Assembly (NCBI GenBank): GCA_020726505.1
Contig: JAHLEZ010000015.1
Coordinates: forward strand, 1,302,001 to 1,366,000
DNA: 64,000 nt
Direction of reading: 5' to 3'
Source: Leptodontidium sp. MPI-SDFR-AT-0119
Lineage: Eukaryota; Ascomycota; Leotiomycetes; Helotiales; Leptodontidiaceae
In this document: positions 15,616-25,204 of the stretch, piece after piece
Numbering within the stretch: the first letter of the stretch is position 1
Layout of the letters: each line of letters starts with the position of its first letter
Made by a program: the position numbers and the translations under genes
The notes under the pieces: model-generated
Databases searched by the model: none
Told to the model about the DNA's origin: nothing
What the model saw: only the letters and a program-made list of their open reading frames with translations

Positions 15616-16637
15616 CGTGAGAATTGACTTGCTTGGTATATATATATGTGGGTGTGGTGAGTGTTGTGGATTTGCGTGAATGCTTGAGACCGGTATGGAG
15701 TTTGACAAGAAAGGCGGCTAGCCAGGCGTAAGAAAGTTTGGTCTGCTGCTGTATATACTCCTCAAGTCGCAACCAGGAGGGATAGTAGTGACACCGGTAC
15801 TGTTCTCAAGTTAGTAATATTCGAATCTCATGTCAAAGGCCTTTTTACCCCCTGTGTATATAGTTTTTACGAGAGAGTTTACTGTAGAGACCGTGTGGTT
15901 GATAGGTTGATGGAAAGAGAATGAAGCGGACGTCAGATCATGGTTCGCATTCTGGGCGCTCAAACGCTGACATCAATAGAATGGGACGTTCTGTTCAGAG
16001 TGACGTTTTCTTGTATTCTGCACAGAAAGTACTCAAGTATGGTAGAGTGACGAAAGTGTGGAGTACTTCTAACAAAGTAAGTGACGGGAGGCAGGAGCGA
16101 TGCGGTTCGCTTCGCTAGACTGTTGGACCGGCCCCCTTTCGTTTTGTTCTCGGCCTCGCTCAACTGGACATTCTCACATTGAAGAGAGTTGGGCCGCCGC
16201 CTGTGCAGTTTCAACGTACTTGAGTGAAACAAAATATGAACAAATGGTTGAATGGAAATGGAAATGACAACAAAGCGATCTCATACCAAAGCCACGAAGC
16301 GAGTGTCTCATGTGTCTCAAATCCCATCAAAGAACATAGACATTATCTCACTCTCGAAACATCTTCCATTATCTACAGTCTTCCGCCGCCCTCCTCTCAA
16401 ACTCTATTTCCCAACCTGAACAAATACACCATCCAAGCTCAGTGTCTGTTCTCCCATTGACAAAGAACCCGGTATAAACATGCTCTCCAATCCACACAAA
16501 GAGAAAAATGTAAACAAAGAATGATGAAAAGGGGAGAAAGGCAAGGCCTCTTAACCCACGCATACAGATATATAAACTACTCTCCTTCATGACCGAAGAA
16601 AAGAAATGACAAGAAGATAGTACCTATCAATATCAAC
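15616..16637. promoter_or_regulatory. Divergent intergenic region with TATA-like tract
   Basis: About 1 kb between the small membrane protein (-) and the internal-repeat protein (+). TATATATATA at about 15640-15650 is a candidate core element for the minus-strand gene. The last 350 bases before 16638 are rich in CAA/TCC, as expected for a long leader. ORFs in this interval lack ATG starts or any recognisable protein character. Confidence 0.35.
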
Positions 16638-17471
16638 ATGTGTTCCCAACAAATACCAACGGGCGAGCACGGGCGGGCTAGTTCCCCCAATCCCCACGAC
16701 CTCGAAGTCGAAGTCGCGAGCTCGAAGTCCTCACATAGCGAAAGCGACAACGACAACTACTCGCGCCCCTCGAGCGGCTCAGACTCATCCAGCGGAGGAG
16801 TATCATTGGGAGGAGTCGAAAAAGATATCTCCAGACTACGTATATATGACCCCTTCACACCCATACACACCTCCTCATCGCGATTTTCATCTAATGCAGG
16901 CGCAGCAAACGAAGCGGAAGTAGATCCAGACCAAGAGTTCTTCCAGGACATCATCACCGCGACCAAAGAGACGCACGTATACGGCTCCCTCGTACAAAAA
17001 CTCGCTTTCTTCACATCCGATACAGGCGTAGACGACAAAACGGATGCCGAAGCCGAAGATGAAGGAGTTCCAAACCGAGAGCTCTTCCAGACCGCTCCAC
17101 TAATCGTCAGCACGACCGAAGAGACGTACACATACGGCTCCCTCGCTCAAGAACTCGCCATCTTCGCATCTTGCTTGAATCCATCTCCCTGCCCTGACCC
17201 CTTGAAAACCCCCACGCAATCCTCAGCCAGCGAAGCTGAGCTCCAGCGCTCCCAAACCCAAGCCCTGATCGACAAGCGAAAATTCGAGATGACGCGGGAC
17301 CTGCTGGAGTTGATCCAGGAGGAGGAGGGCACTCCAAATTGGGAGTTGATAGAGAGTATTGATCGCCTAATGCGGGATTGGAGAAATCTGCATGAGCGGC
17401 TCGAGAGGTGGAGACGGGAGTTGAAGGGCGAGAAGGTTAGGGCGAGGCAGAGAAGGGTGTTGGGGCACTAG
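16638..17471 (+). CDS. Acidic protein with diverged internal repeats (277 aa), family unknown
   Basis: Single exon from ATG 16638 to TAG 17471. Residues 20-100 are acidic and serine-rich and probably disordered. Two related units follow, at residues 99-127 and 147-178. They share the pattern F-Q-(9-12)-T/E-E-T-x-x-Y-G-S-L-x-Q-x-L-A-x-F-x-S. The lead-in EGVPNRELFQ of the second unit recurs as EGTPNWELIE at 230-239, a possible third, truncated unit. The C-terminal 75 residues (from about 203) are a highly charged helix with many Arg/Glu pairs, likely a coiled coil. There is no signal peptide or membrane segment. I know no family with this repeat and assign no function. It lies tail-to-tail with the 17931-19529 gene. 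Confidence 0.65.
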   Translation: MCSQQIPTGEHGRASSPNPHDLEVEVASSKSSHSESDNDNYSRPSSGSDSSSGGVSLGGVEKDISRLRIYDPFTPIHTSSSRFSSNAGAANEAEVDPDQEFFQDIITATKETHVYGSLVQKLAFFTSDTGVDDKTDAEAEDEGVPNRELFQTAPLIVSTTEETYTYGSLAQELAIFASCLNPSPCPDPLKTPTQSSASEAELQRSQTQALIDKRKFEMTRDLLELIQEEEGTPNWELIESIDRLMRDWRNLHERLERWRRELKGEKVRARQRRVLGH

Positions 17472-17930
17472 AGGAGAGGAGGTTTAATGGGGATGTGTAC
17501 TGTGCATGATTCATTCCTATGGGACGAAATAGCCAGCTTGGCCAAGGAACAACTAGCTGGACGCAGGACAGTCCAGGAAAATCGAAAAAATAAAAATGTT
17601 GAAAATAAAAACACTGATAAAACTGAAAATAATGAAAAGCGCACCTCGGAAAGCAGAAATGTGAAAATGTGAAAGGGTGAGAGTAAGCAGAATAATCTTC
17701 GAAGACTAACAGTGGGTATAACGTAAGAAGCAAGAGAGAACCCCCATGGCAAACCACCAAAGCCAAAACTATGTACATACACACCAAGTTATGTAAAATA
17801 CTGAAGCCGGCAAGGTCCAATCAATATTGAACCTCGCCGAATCCACTCACACACTCCTTTACCATAAACATTAAAGTCATAAACCATAACACGGAGTGAT
17901 GTCCTTTAACTCCCCCACTCCCCATTCAGG
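17472..17930. other. Convergent intergenic region, A-rich
   Basis: 459 bases between two converging stops. Bases about 17580-17640 are strongly A-rich on the plus strand (AAAATAAAAATG and similar units), which may serve 3'-end formation for one or both genes. The overlapping minus-strand frames here translate to Phe/Leu/Ser-rich noise. Confidence 0.4.
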
Positions 17931-19529
17931 TCAGTCCTTCATCTCAACACTGATCTCCTCCCTGACTTTTCCACACCACTTCCAAATGGCCTCTTCGAAG
18001 CCCTTTAATGCAACTCTGTCGGTACCGCTCACGACGCCCATGACGTCTACTTTGAGCACGACCTCCCATCTTAGCTCCGCGGCCTTGATCCAATACCTCA
18101 AGTTCTCCGCACAGCGATACGGCTTAGCGAAATCCGTATGCCACTTATCAATTGCCCCAAAGGGGCGTTTACTCTTCCTCACAACCGCATTATGCAATTT
18201 GATTAATCTCATGCCCGTCCTCATCTCATCCAGGAACTTTGTGGGCAAGGCAGCGTCGTCAGCGATATCGTCGACGGACTGGAATTCCGGGATGGTCTCG
18301 GCTTCAGGATCCATAGATTTCATGAATGAGTATTCGCGCTCCACGCTTCTGCCCTCCCAGGATTCATCAAGCCAGGTCCAGCTCGCGCGTTGTTTCCTCT
18401 CTGCTTCCTCCATGGCTTCTTCCTGGCTTAACATCTCGTAGACGCTAGCTACCCACTTCTCCATCGTCAGCCGCTCCTCCGTGCGCATTCCCGCGACGAA
18501 ATTCCTCGTCGCCATCCGCTTCAGCACATCCATGACCGAAAGCAGCTCGGCTCGGATCTTGCGTTCGGACTTGATTGCCGCAAGTCGCTGCGGCTGATTA
18601 TGTGCTGTGTAGTACATTTTCGCGGCTCGAATGGCAAGTGTCATTATATCCAGGACATGCATGCCCTGCAGCTCATGCCAGCCTCGATTCTCTTCCTCTG
18701 CGTGACTCGGTGGTTCACTGCCCGGTTTCTGAGGAGAAGGCGGCGCTGATGTAGGATTCTGTTTCGCGTCTTCGAGTAACTTCACGGCATCGTCTAAACA
18801 CTTCTGAAGGTCGCCTTTGAGTTCTTCTAGGGTAGGCGGATGGGGAATCTTCTTCTCCCGGTGGTTGTATGTGCTGACGGTGGGAGGGAGCATATGTGGA
18901 TGGTCTGGATCTTCCTCTTCCTCCCCACTGAAGTATTCGTATTCCTCCTGTGTAGGACTCTCCACCAACATACCACCCAATCCTTGTGCATGGAGCTCGG
19001 GACTGCTTCCCATCGACGCATATGACGAATCGACATCCGATCCCAGGACCTTGGGAGTGAGGAACGAAGTGTCCAAAGCTGAAAGATCTAACGTCCCACG
19101 ATTATCCTTCTTCTTCGCCAACCGACCCCCTTTCCCGTCCAGTAAACCCGTTCGTGCAAAGTAATACTGTAGATGTGCTATGCTGCCCAGGCTCAAGACG
19201 CTCTCTCTCGATTGTGCCGAAGCAGCAAAGTTCGTTCCCTGCGGTCTCACATAGCCACGTCGCTTTGGCTTCTCCAGTCCTCCCGTTGACTGTCTGTTCG
19301 AATAGCTCGCAGATGACGACCGTGATACCGAAGTCCCAGAACTGTTGCTGCCGAGAGAATCCCTCCCCATTGTGCTGGATCCGCCAGAATACAAAGAGCC
19401 TGCTGAACCCATCGAGACGCTGCGTGAGAGCTCGGGGCAAGCTCTAATAGCGGGTGTGGGAGATGTGGATGGAGACGGCGATTCTCTGCGAAAGGAGGGC
19501 TTCGCTCGGAGGGGTTGTGTAGTCGCCAT
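17931..19529 (-). CDS. Conserved-looking serine-rich fungal protein (532 aa), function unknown
   Basis: Single exon, ATG at 19529. Residues 1-110 are Ser/Gly/Pro/Arg-rich and disordered (SGGSSTMGRDSLGSNSSGTS region), typical of a phospho-regulated tail. Residues 110-270 include IAHLQYYFARTGLLDGKGGRL and an acidic EEYEYFSGEEEEDPD patch. Residues 270-532 look like an alpha-helical folded domain: LKGDLQKCLDDAVKLLEDA, HVLDIMTLAIRAAKMYYTAHNQ, KIRAELLSVMDVLKRMATRNF and a C-terminal block ending with FEEAIWKWCGKVREEISVEMKD. There is no signal peptide, membrane helix or known catalytic motif. I have the impression of a family kept across Pezizomycotina but cannot name it. It is separated by about 1.5 kb from the broken APH-like gene. 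Confidence 0.8.
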   Translation of the reverse strand: MATTQPLRAKPSFRRESPSPSTSPTPAIRACPELSRSVSMGSAGSLYSGGSSTMGRDSLGSNSSGTSVSRSSSASYSNRQSTGGLEKPKRRGYVRPQGTNFAASAQSRESVLSLGSIAHLQYYFARTGLLDGKGGRLAKKKDNRGTLDLSALDTSFLTPKVLGSDVDSSYASMGSSPELHAQGLGGMLVESPTQEEYEYFSGEEEEDPDHPHMLPPTVSTYNHREKKIPHPPTLEELKGDLQKCLDDAVKLLEDAKQNPTSAPPSPQKPGSEPPSHAEEENRGWHELQGMHVLDIMTLAIRAAKMYYTAHNQPQRLAAIKSERKIRAELLSVMDVLKRMATRNFVAGMRTEERLTMEKWVASVYEMLSQEEAMEEAERKQRASWTWLDESWEGRSVEREYSFMKSMDPEAETIPEFQSVDDIADDAALPTKFLDEMRTGMRLIKLHNAVVRKSKRPFGAIDKWHTDFAKPYRCAENLRYWIKAAELRWEVVLKVDVMGVVSGTDRVALKGFEEAIWKWCGKVREEISVEMKD

Positions 19530-21009
19530 GATTGTGTTTCTGTGATTGATCGATTAAGTTGCGTTTGCGTTTGATCTGCTGCTGGACTGGCAGTTTGTCT
19601 TCGAGACTCGTGTAGGAATTACTTGAACTAGTAGGCAGGTACACGTAGAAAGATGCGATGCGATGCGATGTGAACTGTTCCTGGACACCGCCCTGCAGTG
19701 GCCTCGCAGTGTTGATAAACGATTTGCAAAAAAGAGCTGCTGGTTGCTGTGGAGGTTCGTGATACACGTCTCCGTCTCCGAGTGCTCTCACAGGTACCTG
19801 TGAGCGTTCGAAATTATGAGGTGGATGGTCGGGGGACGTTCCAAATAGGAGGGGGCGACAGGGGTGAGGTATCGCGCTTTGAAACGGATTGAGTGCACCG
19901 ATAATAAACCCACCGCGTTATTGATTTTATCGGCAGCCCGGACGGACACTTGGACAGCCATAAACTTCCAGAACGCCTCGAATCTTTCGACGTATCAAGA
20001 GAGTGGGTTTGTCAGAGATAGTTTGAGAGCAAAAAGATAATACAAAAGCCTCGATGTTGTCTTCTCCCCATTCTCATTCCGAGGATGGGACTGGAATATT
20101 CGTGTTCTCTGTTTTCTTCATTAATCTCGTGCTCCGGGCAACGGACGCGTTCCTGAAGAAATGACGGCGAATTTAATACATCGGCTAGATGGGCGAGGCG
20201 AGTCGTGGCACTTTCGCGAAGTCTGTTTGATCCAAATTTGAAATCGATAGTGCATGGTATCGCCGATGTCTGAAAGATCTGGCCGGCCAGCCGACGAGGA
20301 CATGCTTCGTTACAAATCCAAAATTATGTTTCGATTCGATTTTCTCTTTTCACGAACGATTGATCTGTGCCAGCAGGATGGCATGTGCATACTCTCTTGT
20401 TCGTTGGCTAATAGATCATATCTGAAGCAGCTATCAACGGCTCCCCAGAAAAGCCATCGAAAAGCCTCCGATGATCCCTGGAAAGGGGCTTAGCACGTGA
20501 TGGTACTCCGATGATCTCTCTTCGTGTGTGCCAGGCCGGTTGTTGAGTTCTCAAGTCCTTTTTAGACTTGCTTATTGGCAAAAATCTCAAGAGCTCCTAC
20601 TTACGGAGTATATAAGTTCGTCATATGCGGAGTCCTTTTTCCTTTCGGCCGCCGAATAAAGGGTCACTGACCAGTTCCAGCTAATATATCGATGCCACGG
20701 CATCGAAACTCTTAGCTTGACTTTTTTTGTATCTCGACCTGATACTTTTGTAACCGATTTTCTTCTCGAGATATAGCATTCAATGCCGGAGGCAAAAACT
20801 GTTGAATGTTCAAGGCACGTGATCCTCCTGCTCTTGTCTCACACGATAAGTGCCAGCCATGCATGCCATAGAAACTCCGTTACCAACCTCTACACCTTGA
20901 ACCAACACTCATCTGTAGACTAGATCGCTGTCTCGGATCTCTTCAACAACCTCTGGGACAATTACCTTTATTATACTGCTCATATCCTTCGGCATCATTT
21001 GTCATCCTC
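19530..21009. promoter_or_regulatory. Divergent intergenic region carrying a TACGGAGTA word
   Basis: A 1.48-kb interval. A tandem GATGC repeat sits at about 19651-19668, in the leader of the minus-strand gene. TACGGAGTA is at 20602-20610, directly followed by TATAAG, a possible TATA-like element. No open frame has an ATG-led protein-like translation, and no RNA gene was recognised. Confidence 0.4.
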
Positions 21010-22503
21010 ATGGACTTTGACGATATTGCAGAAGCCTCACACGAGGCCTCTTGCGATGCTTGGTTCGATCTCTACAATTCCGTTCAAGGCGCCCCTCTCT
21101 CGAAATTCGTCTCGAAATTCCGAGATGATCAACAATGCTGGCAGCAGAGCTTAGATTGCGGGTCCTTCAACTTTTGCTGCCGATTCGCATTTGCGGATGG
21201 GGTGCAATGGATGTTACACTTTCCAATGCCAGGAAAGGTCATGTACCTCGCAGAGCAAGTCAGACGTGAGCTCGGTCCAAAAAAGTATATCCTCGAAAAG
21301 ACCAAAATCCGCACCCCAAAGTTGATTGCGTATGGTATGGAGGACGATCTAGGACTGGGCCCGTTTGTCATCACAGAGTTTATTCAAGGGAAAACTCTAG
21401 ATAAGTTGTGGAAAGAAAACCCCAATGAGGCGAGGAGTGGACTACGATCAGATATCGATGAGGAGGTCTAGGAAATCGTGTATCGTCAAGTCGCCAATAT
21501 TCTCTTGGAGCTTGCGGACCATAAGTTCGATCGGATTGGGTCACTCTCGTTCGACGATAGCGGCTCCTGTTCTGTGTCGGCTAGGCCATTAACTCTCAAG
21601 ATGAACGAAGTAGCTCGAGTAGGGGGTGTATTCAATGATGGTAAGCCTGCCTAAGTTTCCACTACCGATTTCAAAGCGTTTCTTACACCACTGAGACCAT
21701 TTACAGGCGCCTTTCGAAAGCACGAGTGACTATTTCAACAACGTCGGCCAGCAGAATCTTGATCATCTAATAAAGCAACCCAATAGTATTGACGACGCTG
21801 ATGATGCACGCCGCAAATATACCAACCACCGTCTTTTCCAAGCCATAACCCCTAGCTACATCTCCAAAGAGCATGAGTATGTTTTCACACTTTTCTGCGA
21901 CGACTTCCGGCCGTCGAACTTCATACTTGACGATGATCTCAAACTTTGGTGGATCGACCTAGAATGGACGTATGCTGCTCCGTACCAAATGTTGTATTCG
22001 CCCCCGCGCTGGCTCGTACTTCGGAACCCCTGTCGATGGTCTGAGGTGCCAGGTCTCGTAGACTTATTCAAGGCCAAGTTTGAGATATTCCATGGGTATT
22101 GGTAGAGGAGGAATCCAAAAGACTCATCTCAGCCAAAGCTGATGCAGAGTTATGTGAGCGAGGAGTGTCAGAGTTGGAGATTCAACATCATTCCTCTGAG
22201 ATAAAGAGCTTCTCTAGCCTGATGAGGGAATCTATGGAGGACGGGAAGTTCTGGTACCATGAGCTTATACAGGAGAGTTTTGACTTTGATGATGAGTTTC
22301 TTTGGAAGCAATTCACAAAGAGTTCAACCTGGAGCAGCAGCGATGTGGAAATTCCTCAAGAACAACTAGACTCGTTCGTAGCATCAAAGATGGCTGAGTT
22401 GCATCAGTACGAGGTAGCACATGAGGCAATGATAGCTGAGGTAGAGAAGGCTGCGACAGAGGAGGTTTTAGCAGAGAGGTTAAAAGAAGCTAACAAAGAA
22501 TAG
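21010..22503 (+). pseudogene. Aminoglycoside phosphotransferase (APH)-like kinase gene, broken by a stop and a frameshift
   Basis: The ATG at 21010 opens a fungal APH-like protein (residues about 30-140 cover the nucleotide-binding lobe, with a KYILEKTKIRTPKLIAYG segment and FVITEFIQGKTLD). The frame meets TAG at 21469-21471. The same frame then resumes family-like sequence at once (EIVYRQVANILLEL). An intron at 21641-21695 restores frame to APFESTSDYFNN. The catalytic region reads FCDDFRPSNFIL and WWIDLEWTYAAP, matching the D-x-x-P-x-N and IDxE loops, although the usual His before the first Asp is absent. A second stop at 22103-22105 is bypassed only in another frame (from 22099 to 22503), where the usual C-terminal helical tail reappears (LMRESMEDGKFWYHEL). 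Two lesions argue for a decaying gene; a sequencing error at each point is the alternative. Confidence 0.75.
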
Positions 22504-23469
22504 GGACTGCAGCTCGACTTCCCATTTGAAAGTAGCTTGCGGCTTCATGGGATTTCCTAAAGCTAGACATTTTGGAATGAGTAGATTTCCTGCTGCCCAA
22601 GGCGATATCATCAAAAAAATCTGTTTAATGGCCCCCTTGACTCCGCATTTGAGGGAATCGGTTCGATCGGTTCGATTTCTAAAGGATGCCAGACTACGAG
22701 TACACTGGAGGGAAAGGGAAATGGACATGCTTATCTTTCTCCCAGAATTTGCACGTCACTGATTTGTCTATGAACACTGATTAGTGCCCGTGTTTTCTCG
22801 TGGATATTTACCTGGGAACAACTGCCTATGCTGCTGGTGTGTATGTTCCTGCGCCATATGTCGACCAGTGATGGTTTTGTTGTTGAGAAGTCTGGCGAGC
22901 TAACTATAAAGCGCACAGTACACTGAACTAGTTCAATCGTTACAGTAAAACTTTTGCGTGAAAGTAAAGTACATATATCCGAATTAGGTCATTTCAAGTT
23001 GTAGTACGTAGTACTGTTGCCGATAATAACAAGGCATACTCGCCTATTTAGGCTCTCGCTTACAGGCTTTGAGCTGACTTGCTTTGAATGACAGTCAAGG
23101 GGAGAAATAAAAATCGAAGTTCTCACCAGTAATGTTAAGAGGCGGACGATGTTAACTTATTACTTAGTACTTAGTTAATTACTAGTAAGCAAGGACATAA
23201 CGCAGTGTAGGAGACGGTCTCCATAGATCGCAACATACTGTTCACGTCATGGGATTCTGCAATGGGCGGAAATAATGCTGACTACTGAAACTCATAATAT
23301 TTATCGTTTGGTGTATTGGGGGAGAGATGATGGTTGGAATTGCACTGGGCCGCCTTGAGAGGGAGAAGTAGAGAAGAAGAAGGAGGAGGATGGAGGAGTA
23401 AGATTAGTGCAGTAAGTAAAATACCAAATCTATAACTTCAACCCAATGCACCGAACAAACACCAAAAAT
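22504..23469. other. Intergenic, AT-rich, with palindromic words
   Basis: This follows the broken APH-like gene. Bases 22950-23300 are clearly AT-richer than their surroundings, with GTAGTACGTAGTAC at about 23001-23014 and the 10-base palindrome TTACTAGTAA at 23179-23188 inside a run of TTAGTA units. It could be a worn remnant of a mobile element, but no terminal repeats or coding remains were found. The final 100 bases are the 3' flank of the SDR gene. Confidence 0.35.
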
Positions 23470-24436
23470 CTACCTCCCCATCCACCCACCATCCACAACC
23501 AACACATGCCCACTCACATAACTACTCGCGCCACTAGCAAGATACACCACACTCCCCTTGAAATCCTCCGGAACACCCCATCTTCCAGCCGGAATCCTCT
23601 CGCTGATACTCTTCAGGCGATTCGCATCCGCCAACAGCGCGGTATTCATCTCCGTAGCGATATATCCCGGCGCGATGGCATTGACCGTGACACCTTTCGA
23701 GGACCATTCGTTGGCGAGAGATTTGGTGAGTTGGGCGACGGCCCCTTTGGATGCGGCGTAGGCTGGGACGGTGAGCCCGCCTTGGAAAGTTAGGAGGGAG
23801 GCGAAGTTGATGATGCTGCCTCGACGGCCGGTGGGTGATGGGTCGAGGGAGAGCATGTGTGCTCCGATGTCGCGGCAGAGGGTGAAGACTGTGGTGAGGT
23901 TGACTTGGATGACCTGTTTGTTGGTTGGTTAGAGATATTCTTTCATTCTCTCATTTATCTCTTTGACAGATGGATGGACAGATGGATATATAGATTGATT
24001 GATTGAGCGAAAGCATACCTCGTTCCAATCGTCATCTGGGAACTCGGCACAAGGATGTCTCCGCTGAATACCAGCGCAGTTCACCAGAATCCGGATCTTA
24101 TGGCCATCCTTGAGGATTGCAGGTGTGAGAGCCTTGACTTCAGCTTGCGACGACAGATCCGCAGTGTATATGGTAGCTTTTCGTCCTAGGGCCTCAATTG
24201 CCTGCAGAGTTGCAGTGTTGGATCGATCTCGCTGGATAACATTGTTAGAACACGAATTGGACAATGCTAGGAATTGAGAAAAGGGTGGGGGAAAACTACA
24301 CCTGTATCAAGATAATATCGGCACCGCACTCTGCCAAAGCAACAGCAGCTGCTTGTCCAATCCCTCTCGTTCCACCAGTTACGAGTGCAGTCTGCCCCTC
24401 CAGAGAGAACATAGCCATAGTTGCTGAAGCTGCCAT
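23470..24436 (-). CDS. Short-chain dehydrogenase, 2-deoxy-D-gluconate 3-dehydrogenase type (263 aa)
   Basis: Exons on the minus strand: 24436-24302, 24231-24019 and 23913-23470, both introns phase 0. All classical SDR motifs are present: TGGTRGIG (residues 18-25, cofactor binding), NCAGI (about 97-101), the catalytic serine in [11 protein letters not shown] and YAASK (Y-x3-K), then the [11 protein letters not shown]-terminus usual for KduD/GdhD-like enzymes. Members of this group oxidise sugar acids or polyol-derived ketones with NAD(P). The exact substrate is not readable from sequence. There is no targeting signal, so it is probably cytosolic. A second ATG six codons downstream is possible. 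The gene is divergent from a polyol dehydrogenase, with starts 768 bases apart, which suggests a joint role in carbon catabolism. Confidence 0.88.
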
Positions 24437-25204
24437 AGTTGCTTTCAATAGTGTTCTCTGGCAGTATGTCCCCGCGAAGTCGTGGTTGAAGTCGTGAAGT
24501 CTTGAAGTTGATTGAAGGTTGTAAGTTGCGAAGTTGCGAGAAATGACGTGAAGGGAAGACCAGAAGGAAGAACAACTTGCGTCACAACAGAAAAGTCAAT
24601 GGATCAAATATCGGAGCGGCTATTCATCAACAATTATTCCACCCCACTCTACCTCTCTTCTTTCTGACCGGTAATTGAACACGAAGCTGTGCCCAGACTG
24701 CCCCTCCTCCGACCACGCGGGCCAGAGTATCTCTAGCGGCAACCCCAGAGGGGAAAATTGCCCTTCTCAGCGATTCCCAGTGCACGTCCAGCCATGAAAT
24801 CCCACCAAAAGCCCCCCGGCGTGAGGGGTCCAGCTGGGTCCACGGCGGGGCACAGCGCATCGTCTTTGCTGTCATCCACTGAGCGTTCAGCCGTCAGAGC
24901 CCGAGCTCGCGACTTCGCTGTCACAAAAGATGGGGGAGGGGTCACGTCGGTGCATCTGCGACTTTTAATGTTGGAGCGACTTGACATTCTCAACTTCCAC
25001 TACCTTGCCTTACACAACGTATATGTCCTCCTTTCTTACAACTCACTGTACATGAGACTTTCCCCGTGTTATTGTCTACCATTCAATCAACTCAATCTCA
25101 ATCTCAATCAACCCCACCCAACCCAATCCAGTTCAGTTCATTCCTGTCTTTTCTTGAATTCAAATCTAGATCTGCGAACTCGAATACTCGGATGAAAAGC
25201 CAAC
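24437..25204. promoter_or_regulatory. Divergent promoter between the SDR and polyol dehydrogenase genes
   Basis: 768 bases. It holds four matches to the CreA carbon-repression consensus SYGGRG: CCCCAG at 24743-24748, CCCCGG at 24814-24819 and CCCCAC at 25112-25117 (all minus-strand sites), and GCGGGG at 24845-24850. The consensus is short, so one or two matches would be expected by chance. The plus-strand leader has a CAATCT tandem at about 25091-25109 and is pyrimidine-rich near the ATG. Confidence 0.4.

Noticed and set aside
22096..22132. A 37-base intron that might rescue the frameshift in the APH-like gene
   Set aside because: It is too short for this genome and the joined frame meets a stop at once.
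22655..22685. Two GGTTCGAT-like words resembling a tRNA B box
   Set aside because: No matching A box at the right distance and no cloverleaf. The words are a simple GGTTCGAT repeat.
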